DNA of 18,279 bases, taken from the NCBI GenBank assembly GCA_009885445.1, contig VFKQ01000294.1:1-18279 (forward strand), written 5' to 3'. Positions 1 to 6,136 of the stretch are shown here, piece after piece. The stretch comes from Anaerolineaceae bacterium (lineage in GTDB: Bacteria; Chloroflexota; Anaerolineae; Anaerolineales; Villigracilaceae). A program made the position numbers and the translations under genes. Positions within the stretch are counted from its first letter, which is position 1, and the number at the start of each line of letters is the position of its first letter. Below the pieces are notes generated by a model, which worked only from the letters and a program-made list of their open reading frames with translations, was not told where the DNA came from and ran no database searches.

Positions 1-15
1 AAATAGAGCTTGCTC

Positions 16-70
16 CTTGCGCCGTCCTCGGCGCAAGATTTACTCGCAAAACGCCGCCGAGGACGGCGGC
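16..70. repeat. Paired GC-rich palindromes (REP-like)
   Basis: Two adjacent hairpins lie here. The first pairs 16-24 with 29-37 (9 bp, loop TCCT). The second pairs 53-59 with 64-70 (7 bp, loop AGGA). Their cores are inverted copies of one another: GCCGTCCTCGGCG at 21-33 and its reverse complement at 55-67. The same 13-base inverted pair recurs at 14347-14381, so this is a dispersed repeat of the REP/BIME kind rather than a gene-specific terminator. It lies just upstream of the promoter of the biosynthetic operon. Confidence 0.7.
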
Positions 71-116
71 TTGAGCCTATGTAATTTAGACTTCATGTAC
101 GGTAGAGAAGTCCTGC

Positions 117-143
117 TATAATCGAAAAAAAAATTACACGAGG
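117..143 (+). promoter_or_regulatory. Promoter -10 box and RBS of the biosynthetic operon
   Basis: A perfect TATAAT lies at 117-122. An A-rich stretch follows, then GAGG at 140-143, five bases before the ATG at 149. No convincing -35 hexamer is seen at 17 bases; TTCATG further upstream is the nearest candidate. The spacing predicts a 5' leader of roughly 20 bases. No regulator gene or clear operator is visible. Confidence 0.5.
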
Positions 144-148
144 TATCT

Positions 149-1291
149 ATGGACTTTGCATGGACCGCGGCGCAATCTTCGCTCAATAAAAAGATTGCAG
201 AATTTGCACAAAATGAACTTGGGCATGATCTGGCCGCCCGCGACCGTGGACAAATTTTTGATTCGGCGGGCTGGTTGCGCTGTGGCGCAATGGGCTTAAC
301 CGGCCTGTGCGCGCCCGCCGAATATGGCGGCGGCGGTCATGATCCGCTCGATATGCTGGCCGCCCTCGAAGGCCTGGGCTACGGTTGCCGCGACAACGGA
401 CTCAACTTTTCAATCGGCGCGCATTTGTGGGGCTGTGTCACGCCGCTGTATTTATTTGGCACGCCAAAACAAAAGGAATATTTTCTGCCGCGCCTGAGTT
501 CGGGCGAATGGATCGGCGCGCTGGCCGCCAGCGAAGCAGATGCCGGCTCCGATATTAACAACATCCAAACCAGCGCGACGCCGTCGGCGCAGGGATACAT
601 CCTAAACGGACACAAGATCATGATTACCAACGCGCCCATTGGGCACGTATTTATTGTGCTGGCGCGCCTCGAAGGAAAATCAGAAAACAAGAGCGTGTGC
701 GCATTCTTAATTGAAAAAGACACGCCCGGCTTGCAGGTTGGCCCCAGCCTCGAAAAGATGGGCTTGCGCACGGCCATGATGAGCGAAATCCATTTGCAAA
801 ATTGCCATGTGCCGCGCGAAAATTTATTGGGCGCAGAAGGCGGCGGCACAATCATTTTCTTGCAGGCCATGGAATGGGAACGCGGCCTGATTCTCGCGCC
901 CGCGCTGGGCACGATGCAAAGACAGTTGCAGGTATGCCAGGCGCGCGTCCGTCAGCGCCGCCAGTTTGGCCAGGCCATTGGTCAATTTCAGCGCGTCGCC
1001 GATAAAATCGTCGACATGCACATGCGCCTCGAGTCGAGCCGTTTCTTCATCCGCAAATTCGCATGGCTGAAAAGCAAAAAGCGCATGGCCCAGTTGGAAG
1101 CCAGCGCGGCAAAACTACACACCAGCGAAGCGTGGATACACACCAGCCAGGCCGCGCTCGAAATCCACGGCGGCATGGGCTATATTACCGAAAACGAAAT
1201 TGAACGCGACCTGCGCGATGCCCTCGGCAGTCGCATATATTCGGGCACTTCTGAAATTCAGCGCCAGATTATTGCGCAGTGGCTGGCTTAA
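149..1291 (+). CDS. Acyl-CoA dehydrogenase family, prolyl-carrier-protein dehydrogenase-like (PltE/AnaB type)
   Basis: This 380-residue flavoprotein has the complete acyl-CoA dehydrogenase fold. It carries the FAD/substrate segment SEADAGSD (about 128-135), RRQFGQ in the C-terminal helical domain, and the closing GGMGY...RD...IYSGTSEIQ block. The usual MCAD catalytic Glu in IYEGT is replaced by Ser. A Glu instead sits at 244 in the WERG motif, the position of the base in isovaleryl-CoA dehydrogenase and in prolyl-carrier-protein oxidases such as AnaB and PltE. The MDF start and the WER...LG.M.RQL segment recall PltE. The predicted role is to oxidise prolyl-S-carrier protein toward dehydroprolyl or pyrrolyl thioester. 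The adenylation gene starts 3 bases after its stop. A generic acyl-CoA dehydrogenase is the alternative, made less likely by the neighbours. Confidence 0.85.
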   Translation: MDFAWTAAQSSLNKKIAEFAQNELGHDLAARDRGQIFDSAGWLRCGAMGLTGLCAPAEYGGGGHDPLDMLAALEGLGYGCRDNGLNFSIGAHLWGCVTPLYLFGTPKQKEYFLPRLSSGEWIGALAASEADAGSDINNIQTSATPSAQGYILNGHKIMITNAPIGHVFIVLARLEGKSENKSVCAFLIEKDTPGLQVGPSLEKMGLRTAMMSEIHLQNCHVPRENLLGAEGGGTIIFLQAMEWERGLILAPALGTMQRQLQVCQARVRQRRQFGQAIGQFQRVADKIVDMHMRLESSRFFIRKFAWLKSKKRMAQLEASAAKLHTSEAWIHTSQAALEIHGGMGYITENEIERDLRDALGSRIYSGTSEIQRQIIAQWLA

Positions 1292-1294
1292 GCG

Positions 1295-2854
1295 ATGACG
1301 CCAAAAACACTGCATCAACTCTTCGAGCGCTCATGCGATAAAGACTCGTTTGCGCCCGCATTAAGCTGGAAGGCAAACGCCCATTCCTACGCACAAGTCG
1401 AATCTGCCGCGAACCAAATTGCCAATCGCCTCCTGCGCGAGGGCATCCAACGCGGCGAGCGCATTGGCCTGTTCCTCGATAAATCTCCGGCGGCAGTGGC
1501 GGCGCTTTACGGCATTCTAAAATCGGGAGCCGCCTATGTGCCGCTGGACGTGCGCTCCCCGATTAAAAGAATCAGCCACATCCTGGGCGATTGCGCCATT
1601 CGCGCGCTCATCACCAGCTCACAGCGGCTTGCCCAATTGAGCGCGGACCCCGCTTTTGCCGGGTTGCGCCAAGCAAGCTCCATTGCGATCATCACCCTCG
1701 ACAGCGACTTTCCCACTTCCGCCGAACTCGACTCAAGCAACGACAGGCCCAACATCGCAGTCAACGAAAACGACCTGGCCTACATCCTGTACACCTCCGG
1801 CTCCACGGGTGTGCCCAAGGGAGTGATGCTCAGCCATCGCGCCGGGCTGAGTTTCGTCACCTGGGCGGCGGAATATTTTGGGCTTTCTGCAAATGATCGC
1901 GTCTCGAGCCACGCGCCGTTTCACTTTGACTTATCCACCTTTGACTTGTTTTCGACTGCCGCCGCCGGGGCTTGTGTGTGTTTGATTCCATCCAACATCA
2001 TGCTCTTCCCCCACAGTGTGGCCGAATGGATGGCCAGCGAAAAAATCAGCGTGTGGTATTCGGCGCCCAGCGCATTAACCCAATTGCTATTACGCGGCGG
2101 GTTGGAGCAGATGGCTTTTCCAAATTTACGCCACGTATTATTTGCGGGCGAGGTCTTTCCAACAAAGTATCTGAAACAACTGCAAGCCCTGCTCCCACAG
2201 GTTGCCTGTCATAATTTATATGGCCCGAGCGAGACGAATGTCTGCACGGTTTGGAGTGTGCCATCTACGCCATTGGCGGGCGAAGATGCAATTCCCATCG
2301 GTCGGGCTTGCGCCGCGCTGGAAGTGATGGCATTGAATGAAAGCGGCCAGCTGGCTCAGGTGGACGAGGTGGGTGAACTATACGTCTCTGGGCCGGGTTT
2401 GATGCTCGGCTATTGGGGTCAGCCCGAGAAAACTGAAGCCGTTTTGGGCGCGCATCCGCTTCGGCCAGAGGGGCAAGAAAAAGCCTATCGCACGGGCGAC
2501 CTCGTCAAATTGTCTGCGGATGGAAACTATCTTTTTCTGGGCCGCCGCGATCATCAAGTTAAATCACGCGGGTATCGCATTGAGCTGGGCGAGGTCGAAA
2601 GCGCCCTGCTCGGCCACCCCGCGGTGGCCGAAGCCGCTGTGCTGGCTATCGCCGATGATGAAGCCGGTAACTTGTTGCATGCCTATGTTGCCTTTAAAGA
2701 GGGGCCGCTGTTAAACGAGCTTGAGCTGGCGACATTTTGCCGAAAAACACTTCCGCCCTACATGGTGCCGGCGCAATTTCACATCCTGCAGTCTTTACCG
2801 CTCAACGCGAATGGTAAAATAGACCGCGCGCGTCTACGCGACGCAAACTCTTGA
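1295..2854 (+). CDS. Stand-alone adenylation enzyme, predicted L-prolyl-AMP ligase (PltF-like)
   Basis: The 519 residues cover a whole NRPS-type adenylation enzyme without a fused carrier domain. Visible core motifs are A3 (YTSGSTGVPKG, about 166-176), A5 (NLYGPSE, 307-313), A7 (YRTGDL, 398-403), A8 (GRRDHQVKSRGYRIELGE) and the A10 lysine in NGKID (Lys508). Aligning by eye to GrsA PheA, the ten specificity residues are D212, L213, F216, Y255, L282, A284, L308, V316, C317 and K508, which read DLFYLALVCK. As I recall it, the code of proline-loading PltF-type enzymes is DLLYLALVCK, one conservative change away. The enzyme should activate L-proline with ATP and load the carrier protein encoded 16 bases downstream. 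Confidence 0.88.
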   Translation: MTPKTLHQLFERSCDKDSFAPALSWKANAHSYAQVESAANQIANRLLREGIQRGERIGLFLDKSPAAVAALYGILKSGAAYVPLDVRSPIKRISHILGDCAIRALITSSQRLAQLSADPAFAGLRQASSIAIITLDSDFPTSAELDSSNDRPNIAVNENDLAYILYTSGSTGVPKGVMLSHRAGLSFVTWAAEYFGLSANDRVSSHAPFHFDLSTFDLFSTAAAGACVCLIPSNIMLFPHSVAEWMASEKISVWYSAPSALTQLLLRGGLEQMAFPNLRHVLFAGEVFPTKYLKQLQALLPQVACHNLYGPSETNVCTVWSVPSTPLAGEDAIPIGRACAALEVMALNESGQLAQVDEVGELYVSGPGLMLGYWGQPEKTEAVLGAHPLRPEGQEKAYRTGDLVKLSADGNYLFLGRRDHQVKSRGYRIELGEVESALLGHPAVAEAAVLAIADDEAGNLLHAYVAFKEGPLLNELELATFCRKTLPPYMVPAQFHILQSLPLNANGKIDRARLRDANS

Positions 2855-2870
2855 AAAGGAAAACCAGCAG

Positions 2871-3125
2871 ATGAATCAAGATCAAATTAAGGCCGACGTA
2901 CTAAAATATTTGAAATCAGTCATTTCAACAGAATTGTTACCAGCCGAACTGTCAGATGATTTTCCGTTGCTCGAATCAGGCGCGATTGATTCGCTTGAGT
3001 TGTTCAAGATGATCGCCCATTTAGAGGATGCTTTTGGTATTGAAATTAAACCCGAAGAGATCGTGCCAGATAACTTTTCAACGGTTCATTCAATTATCGA
3101 AATAGTCCACAGGCACCTGCCGTAG
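2871..3125 (+). CDS. Acyl/peptidyl carrier protein (PltL-like)
   Basis: This 84-residue acidic protein is the size of a free-standing carrier protein. The phosphopantetheine attachment motif is ESGAIDSLELFKM, with the modified serine predicted at Ser41, followed by the typical helix IAHLEDAFGIEI. AAGGA lies about nine bases before the ATG. Its place directly after the adenylation gene makes it the likely carrier of the prolyl and pyrrolyl groups. It must be activated by a phosphopantetheinyl transferase encoded elsewhere. Its sequence alone would also fit a D-alanyl or acyl carrier protein; the assignment to proline comes from the neighbours. Confidence 0.9.
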   Translation: MNQDQIKADVLKYLKSVISTELLPAELSDDFPLLESGAIDSLELFKMIAHLEDAFGIEIKPEEIVPDNFSTVHSIIEIVHRHLP

Positions 3126-3134
3126 TGTTTACGT

Positions 3135-3250
3135 CGCATCAGTATCAGTACTTCACGAAAGCATGTTTTTTTCGCAGTTGTACTGCGAAAAGCGGACGGC
3201 AGTGCAACTGCCGTCCGAACTTTCGTGATCTACTGAGTATGCTGATTGCG
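3135..3250. repeat. Large three-way-junction palindromic element
   Basis: This noncoding element just after the carrier-protein gene folds almost completely. A closing stem pairs 3153-3161 with 3220-3228 (9 bp, perfect). It continues outward imperfectly (3145-3150 with 3231-3236, then up to 3135 with 3250). Inside it stand two perfect hairpins: 3169-3178 with 3182-3191 (10 bp, 3-base loop) and 3193-3203 with 3207-3217 (11 bp, loop GCA). The shape is symmetrical enough to fold on either strand. It could be a MITE-like or REP-like repeat, a structured RNA, or a processing element that separates carrier-protein and acyltransferase expression. It lacks the U-run expected of a simple terminator. 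Confidence 0.65.
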
Positions 3251-3450
3251 CGCGTCGCACTGAGCGAGTGTTTCTTAAGTCTTTTTTGTACACGAATTGA
3301 ACGGACGCTTCGCGCGCGGACAAGAACGGATTTTTTTAATGCTTTTTCCGTGTCACCCCGTCAAATCGGCGTAATCCGTGTACTTAAGCAACAATCTCTA
3401 AAGCGCGTAAGGTAAGTAAAATAATTTAGAAACATTGGAAGCCAGTTCGC
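3251..3450. other. Noncoding spacer before the acyltransferase genes
   Basis: Together with the palindromic element before it, this forms a gap of 325 bases without a credible gene. It holds T-rich stretches (3281-3287, 3331-3337) and a split inverted repeat: CTTAAGT at 3274-3280 plus GTACACG at 3288-3294 against CGTGTACTTAAG at 3377-3388. A weak GGAAG lies upstream of the ATG at 3451. I see no clear promoter, although the gap is large enough for one. Confidence 0.5.
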
Positions 3451-4335
3451 ATGCTCACTCCCAACTCCAGGTTCTTACAACTGCTTTACCAGCCAAGCCT
3501 TCGAATTTTATATTTTCTGTGTGGCTATAATTGGTTTCAAAACATGGGGGCGCGGCGAAAAAAGAACGTCCGCATACTCACGCTGTTTTTGAAAGAGGCA
3601 AATTTTCCTGTTGCCCGGCGGCCAGACATCCTCAGAGATAGTTTATTCACCGATCTGTTTGACAGGTTGTGGGGCGGGCAATTAATCAATGTGGCGCCGC
3701 TCAAGGTGGAAGGGCGCGAGCACATTGAAAAAGCCCAGGCTGGCAATCAGGGCATCATTCTGGCGCGCTTTCATCAAAAACTCTCGTCTTCGAAGGCTCA
3801 CTCGCTGTTCGAAAATTGGTTGAGCCGGCAAAAATTCGCTCCGGCGCTCAGCGTTGGCGGCAGGCGCCATACACAAACCCAGATTCGCAAAGAGTTTTCG
3901 AATACCCAGGATTTAGTCGAAGCCTACCGCATCCTGCGCAAAGGCGGGATTGTGCAGATCCTGCCAGATGGTCATCAGGGCACTCAGGCAATTAACCTTG
4001 ATTTTTACGAACACCAGCGCGCCTTTCGAACCGGCTTTGCTGAACTGGCTGTATCCACCCATGCCCTTATCCTGCCGGTCAGTTTGCAATTCAATATGGA
4101 CGGGACTCTGCTCATAAAGATTTCCCCCGCGCTGGATTTGCCGGACGACATTGCGCCGGACCAAAAAATAGCGCACCTTATCCATCAATATGTTGCGGGT
4201 TTGGACGAATACTGGCAGACCAACACCCATATGATTCTTTATAGCGTTATGAAAAAACACATGCAAGCACCCAAAGCGCGTATTGACGGAGCTGTTCAAA
4301 ACGAATCGACGCTCAATTTTAAGGAGACCGTATAA
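3451..4335 (+). CDS. LpxL/HtrB-like acyltransferase (LPLAT superfamily), copy 1
   Basis: This 294-residue protein resembles the lipid A lauroyl/myristoyl acyltransferase family. It has an N-terminal hydrophobic segment (about 17-30), the first-block histidine in ILARFHQK (His108) and the later block LRKGGIVQILPDG followed by a conserved FRTGFAELA. In LpxL-type enzymes the histidine belongs to an HxxxxD/E dyad. Here the +5 position is Ser113, so the acidic partner is missing. It is clearly homologous to the next gene, which begins 3 bases after its stop, so the pair is a tandem duplication. It may move an acyl or pyrrolyl group from the carrier protein to a lipid or other acceptor at the membrane; that role is inferred from position only. 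Confidence 0.7.
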   Translation: MLTPNSRFLQLLYQPSLRILYFLCGYNWFQNMGARRKKNVRILTLFLKEANFPVARRPDILRDSLFTDLFDRLWGGQLINVAPLKVEGREHIEKAQAGNQGIILARFHQKLSSSKAHSLFENWLSRQKFAPALSVGGRRHTQTQIRKEFSNTQDLVEAYRILRKGGIVQILPDGHQGTQAINLDFYEHQRAFRTGFAELAVSTHALILPVSLQFNMDGTLLIKISPALDLPDDIAPDQKIAHLIHQYVAGLDEYWQTNTHMILYSVMKKHMQAPKARIDGAVQNESTLNFKETV

Positions 4336-4338
4336 TCC

Positions 4339-5160
4339 ATGTCTATTTTTTATTCTGCCAGCGTGCGGGTTCTATATTTTCTGTGCGGGCAAAACTGGTT
4401 TCGCAATTTGGGCACAAAGCGCAAGCGGCACGCCGCCATGGTAGAGCGCTTTCTGCAAGAGACAAATTTCCCCGTCGGTGCCTGGCCTGAAATCATTAGA
4501 AACAGTTTGTTGACAAATCTAATTGAGGAGTTATGGGGAAACCGTTTACTGGTTGTGGCGCCTGTGGTTGTCGAAGGGCTTGAATACGCTCAGCGAGCGC
4601 AGGCCTCCAAAACAGGCATCATATTTGTGCGCTTTCATCAAAAATTTGGTGGCGCGAAAATCAGTGCGCCGCTTACCAACTGGCTAGAGCGGCAATCCTT
4701 CAGGCCGCAATTCAATGTGGGCGATCGGCGACACATTTCTGCTGAGGTGCCCGAAGGATTTTCGAACGCGCAGGATCTTATCCAGGCTCAGCACATTCTG
4801 CGCAAAGGTGGGATGATTCAAATCGTGCCGGATGGTGAGCACGGCTTGAAGGGAGTTCAACGCAATTTTTATAAACACCAGCGCACCTTCCGCACCGGGT
4901 TTGCCGAGCTGGCGCTCGCCACCCGCGCTCAGGTCATACCCATTTGCCTGCAACTTAAGGCGAACGGCGCTGTCACCATTAAGATATCACAGCCCCTCCG
5001 CCGAAGCTCCGAAATGACTCGCGACGAGCAAATAGCCTCGCTGGTGGATCAGTATGTCAGCGCATTAGACGAATTCTGGAAAACATACCCCTATATGATC
5101 GTCTACCATTACATGAAAAAACACATGAAAGGCTCTAAAAGCAATACGGCAAGTGACTGA
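4339..5160 (+). CDS. LpxL/HtrB-like acyltransferase (LPLAT superfamily), copy 2
   Basis: This 273-residue paralogue of the preceding protein shares with it LYFLCG.NWF near the start, RFHQK around His100, ILRKGG..QI.PDG, FRTGFAELA and the C-terminal MKKHM. As in copy 1, the residue five after the histidine is not acidic (Gly105). Both copies therefore depart from the LpxL catalytic dyad in the same way, which suggests a shared altered chemistry rather than random decay. AAGGAG lies 13 bases before the ATG, inside the end of copy 1, consistent with coupled translation. Its stop lies only 20 bases from the convergent gene, and no terminator is seen between them. Confidence 0.7.
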   Translation: MSIFYSASVRVLYFLCGQNWFRNLGTKRKRHAAMVERFLQETNFPVGAWPEIIRNSLLTNLIEELWGNRLLVVAPVVVEGLEYAQRAQASKTGIIFVRFHQKFGGAKISAPLTNWLERQSFRPQFNVGDRRHISAEVPEGFSNAQDLIQAQHILRKGGMIQIVPDGEHGLKGVQRNFYKHQRTFRTGFAELALATRAQVIPICLQLKANGAVTIKISQPLRRSSEMTRDEQIASLVDQYVSALDEFWKTYPYMIVYHYMKKHMKGSKSNTASD

Positions 5161-5180
5161 ACCCGTTGCCCGCGCGTACG

Positions 5181-5780
5181 CTAGCGAATGCTTGAGGTCT
5201 TGTAGCCGCGTTCAAATAAATCGCGCGCGCTCTTTTGCAAACCTTCCGGCGAGGGCAGGGCAAAATCAAAAGAGTCTGCCAGACGATCCATAAGATTAAA
5301 TAGAAGACAAACATACAAGGCCTCCTCGATGGCCTTTGTGCTTACCTCCCTGGCGCGTAACAGCGCAATATCCTGTGGTCCCACTTCTGTGGGCGACAAT
5401 GTTATTTTTTCGAGAAACCCCAGGGTAGCCCGTATTTTTTCACTCACTGGAGCATTGCGCCAGTCGTTCAAGACTGCTCTTACAAGTTCCTCGTTTTCGA
5501 GACCAAGCACCGCAACTGCGGTGTGTACATCCACTCAATATTTGCATTTATTCAGGCTTGAGACAAAGGCCGCGAAAAGCTCCACCTCTCCGATGGACCA
5601 TTCCGTAGATGCGCGCATCCCCTCGTGAAAACACTCGGCCATCTGCTTGCCAAATAAATCCCGACGATAAGACATCAGCACAATGGAACCAGATATCTCA
5701 AAGTGGGTTGAAGCGCTTGAGATACGCGATACTCTTTCGCGAATCAACTGTGCCTGGTCATCAAGAATTTTCAGTCGCAT
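5181..5780 (-). CDS. AhpD-like (carboxymuconolactone decarboxylase family) candidate selenoprotein, in-frame UGA = Sec82
   Basis: Two abutting frames in the same phase read as one 199-residue protein if the TGA at 5537-5535 is decoded. The N-terminal part ends in LFAAFVSSLNKCKY; the part after the TGA continues VDVHTAVAVLGL. Together they give C79-K-Y-U82-V-D-V-H86, the CxxCxxxH redox centre of AhpD-like peroxidase-related proteins with selenocysteine replacing the second cysteine. The full length fits the family. Downstream coding continues intact for 117 residues with no other defect. A hairpin follows the TGA at SECIS distance. The ATG follows the preceding stop by 3 bases, with GGGGA about eight bases upstream. 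Known AhpD-like selenoproteins carry the same CxxU motif. A nonsense mutation or sequencing error is the alternative. It is probably a thiol/selenol peroxidase or peroxiredoxin partner. Confidence 0.82.
5508..5537 (-). promoter_or_regulatory. Candidate bacterial SECIS element after the in-frame UGA
   Basis: On the mRNA strand the UGA (5537-5535) is followed after 11 bases by a perfect 6-bp stem, CACCGC (5523-5518) with GCGGUG (5513-5508), closing the tetraloop AGUU. The loop G (5516) lies 18 bases after the UGA. Bacterial SECIS elements typically place a G in the first two apical-loop positions, roughly 16-37 bases after the UGA, and this one fits. The lower stem is imperfect, as is common. 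Confidence 0.68.
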
Positions 5781-5783
5781 TGA

Positions 5784-6128
5784 TTATTCCCCAGCCAATG
5801 CGAGCATGCCGGATTCCAAACGCGCCAAACTGGCCCCAAGACTGGCGCACAATGTGATCTCAAAAATCTCATCCTCAGCATAACCAGCCTCGCGAAGCAA
5901 CCTGACATCTTCATCTGAAATTTGATGCGCATGCAATGCCACCTTGCCGACATATTCCACCAGCGCATCCGCGAGACTCACCTGAGGACGATCCGCCCCG
6001 CCCAGTTTGGCCGCATACGCTTCAACCGCCTGACGCAGGGCGGGTTCGCAGACCCCGGGGCCGAACAGCAAATTGGCAACTGCCGCCTGCACCCTGGCAG
6101 GATATAAATTAGCAGACATATTCACCAT
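5784..6128 (-). CDS. Small AhpD/carboxymuconolactone-decarboxylase-like protein lacking the CxxC
   Basis: This 114-residue protein resembles only the second half of AhpD-like peroxidase-related proteins. Its stretch LVEYVGKVALHAHQISDEDV, followed by LLREAGYAEDEIFEI, aligns by eye with LGFLEKITLSPTEVGPQDIA...VSTKAIEEA of the downstream candidate selenoprotein. It has no CxxC pair (single cysteines in FGPGVCEP and TLCAS), so it is probably not itself a thiol redox enzyme. It starts 8 bases after the halogenase stop and ends 3 bases before the selenoprotein start, so all three are probably co-translated. It may form a hetero-oligomer with its neighbour, since the family is trimeric or hexameric. 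ATG codons at 6128 and 6119 are both possible starts. Confidence 0.7.
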   Translation of the reverse strand: MVNMSANLYPARVQAAVANLLFGPGVCEPALRQAVEAYAAKLGGADRPQVSLADALVEYVGKVALHAHQISDEDVRLLREAGYAEDEIFEITLCASLGASLARLESGMLALAGE

Positions 6129-6136
6129 CGCGGTTA

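Noticed and set aside
379..912. 177-codon reverse frame opposite the dehydrogenase gene
   Set aside because: It is a long antisense shadow in GC-rich coding DNA without any recognisable motif; the forward gene is complete and conserved.
3125..3415. 96-codon forward frame after the carrier protein
   Set aside because: It runs straight through the three-way palindrome, has a cysteine/arginine-rich unprotein-like composition, no ribosome site and no recognisable domain.
5535..5537. TGA read as tryptophan or glycine (alternative genetic code)
   Set aside because: The adenylation, second acyltransferase and CDF genes end at TGA with normal C-termini, and the position aligns with a catalytic cysteine, so selenocysteine is the simpler reading.
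5181..5780. Pseudogene by nonsense mutation
   Set aside because: Not excluded, but the TGA hits precisely the Cys/Sec position, no other lesion is present in 199 codons, and a SECIS-like hairpin follows at the right distance.
5329..5883. Forward-strand frames opposite the AhpD-like genes
   Set aside because: They overlap each other and the reverse operon, and show no domain, ribosome site or sensible composition; they are shadows of the reverse genes.
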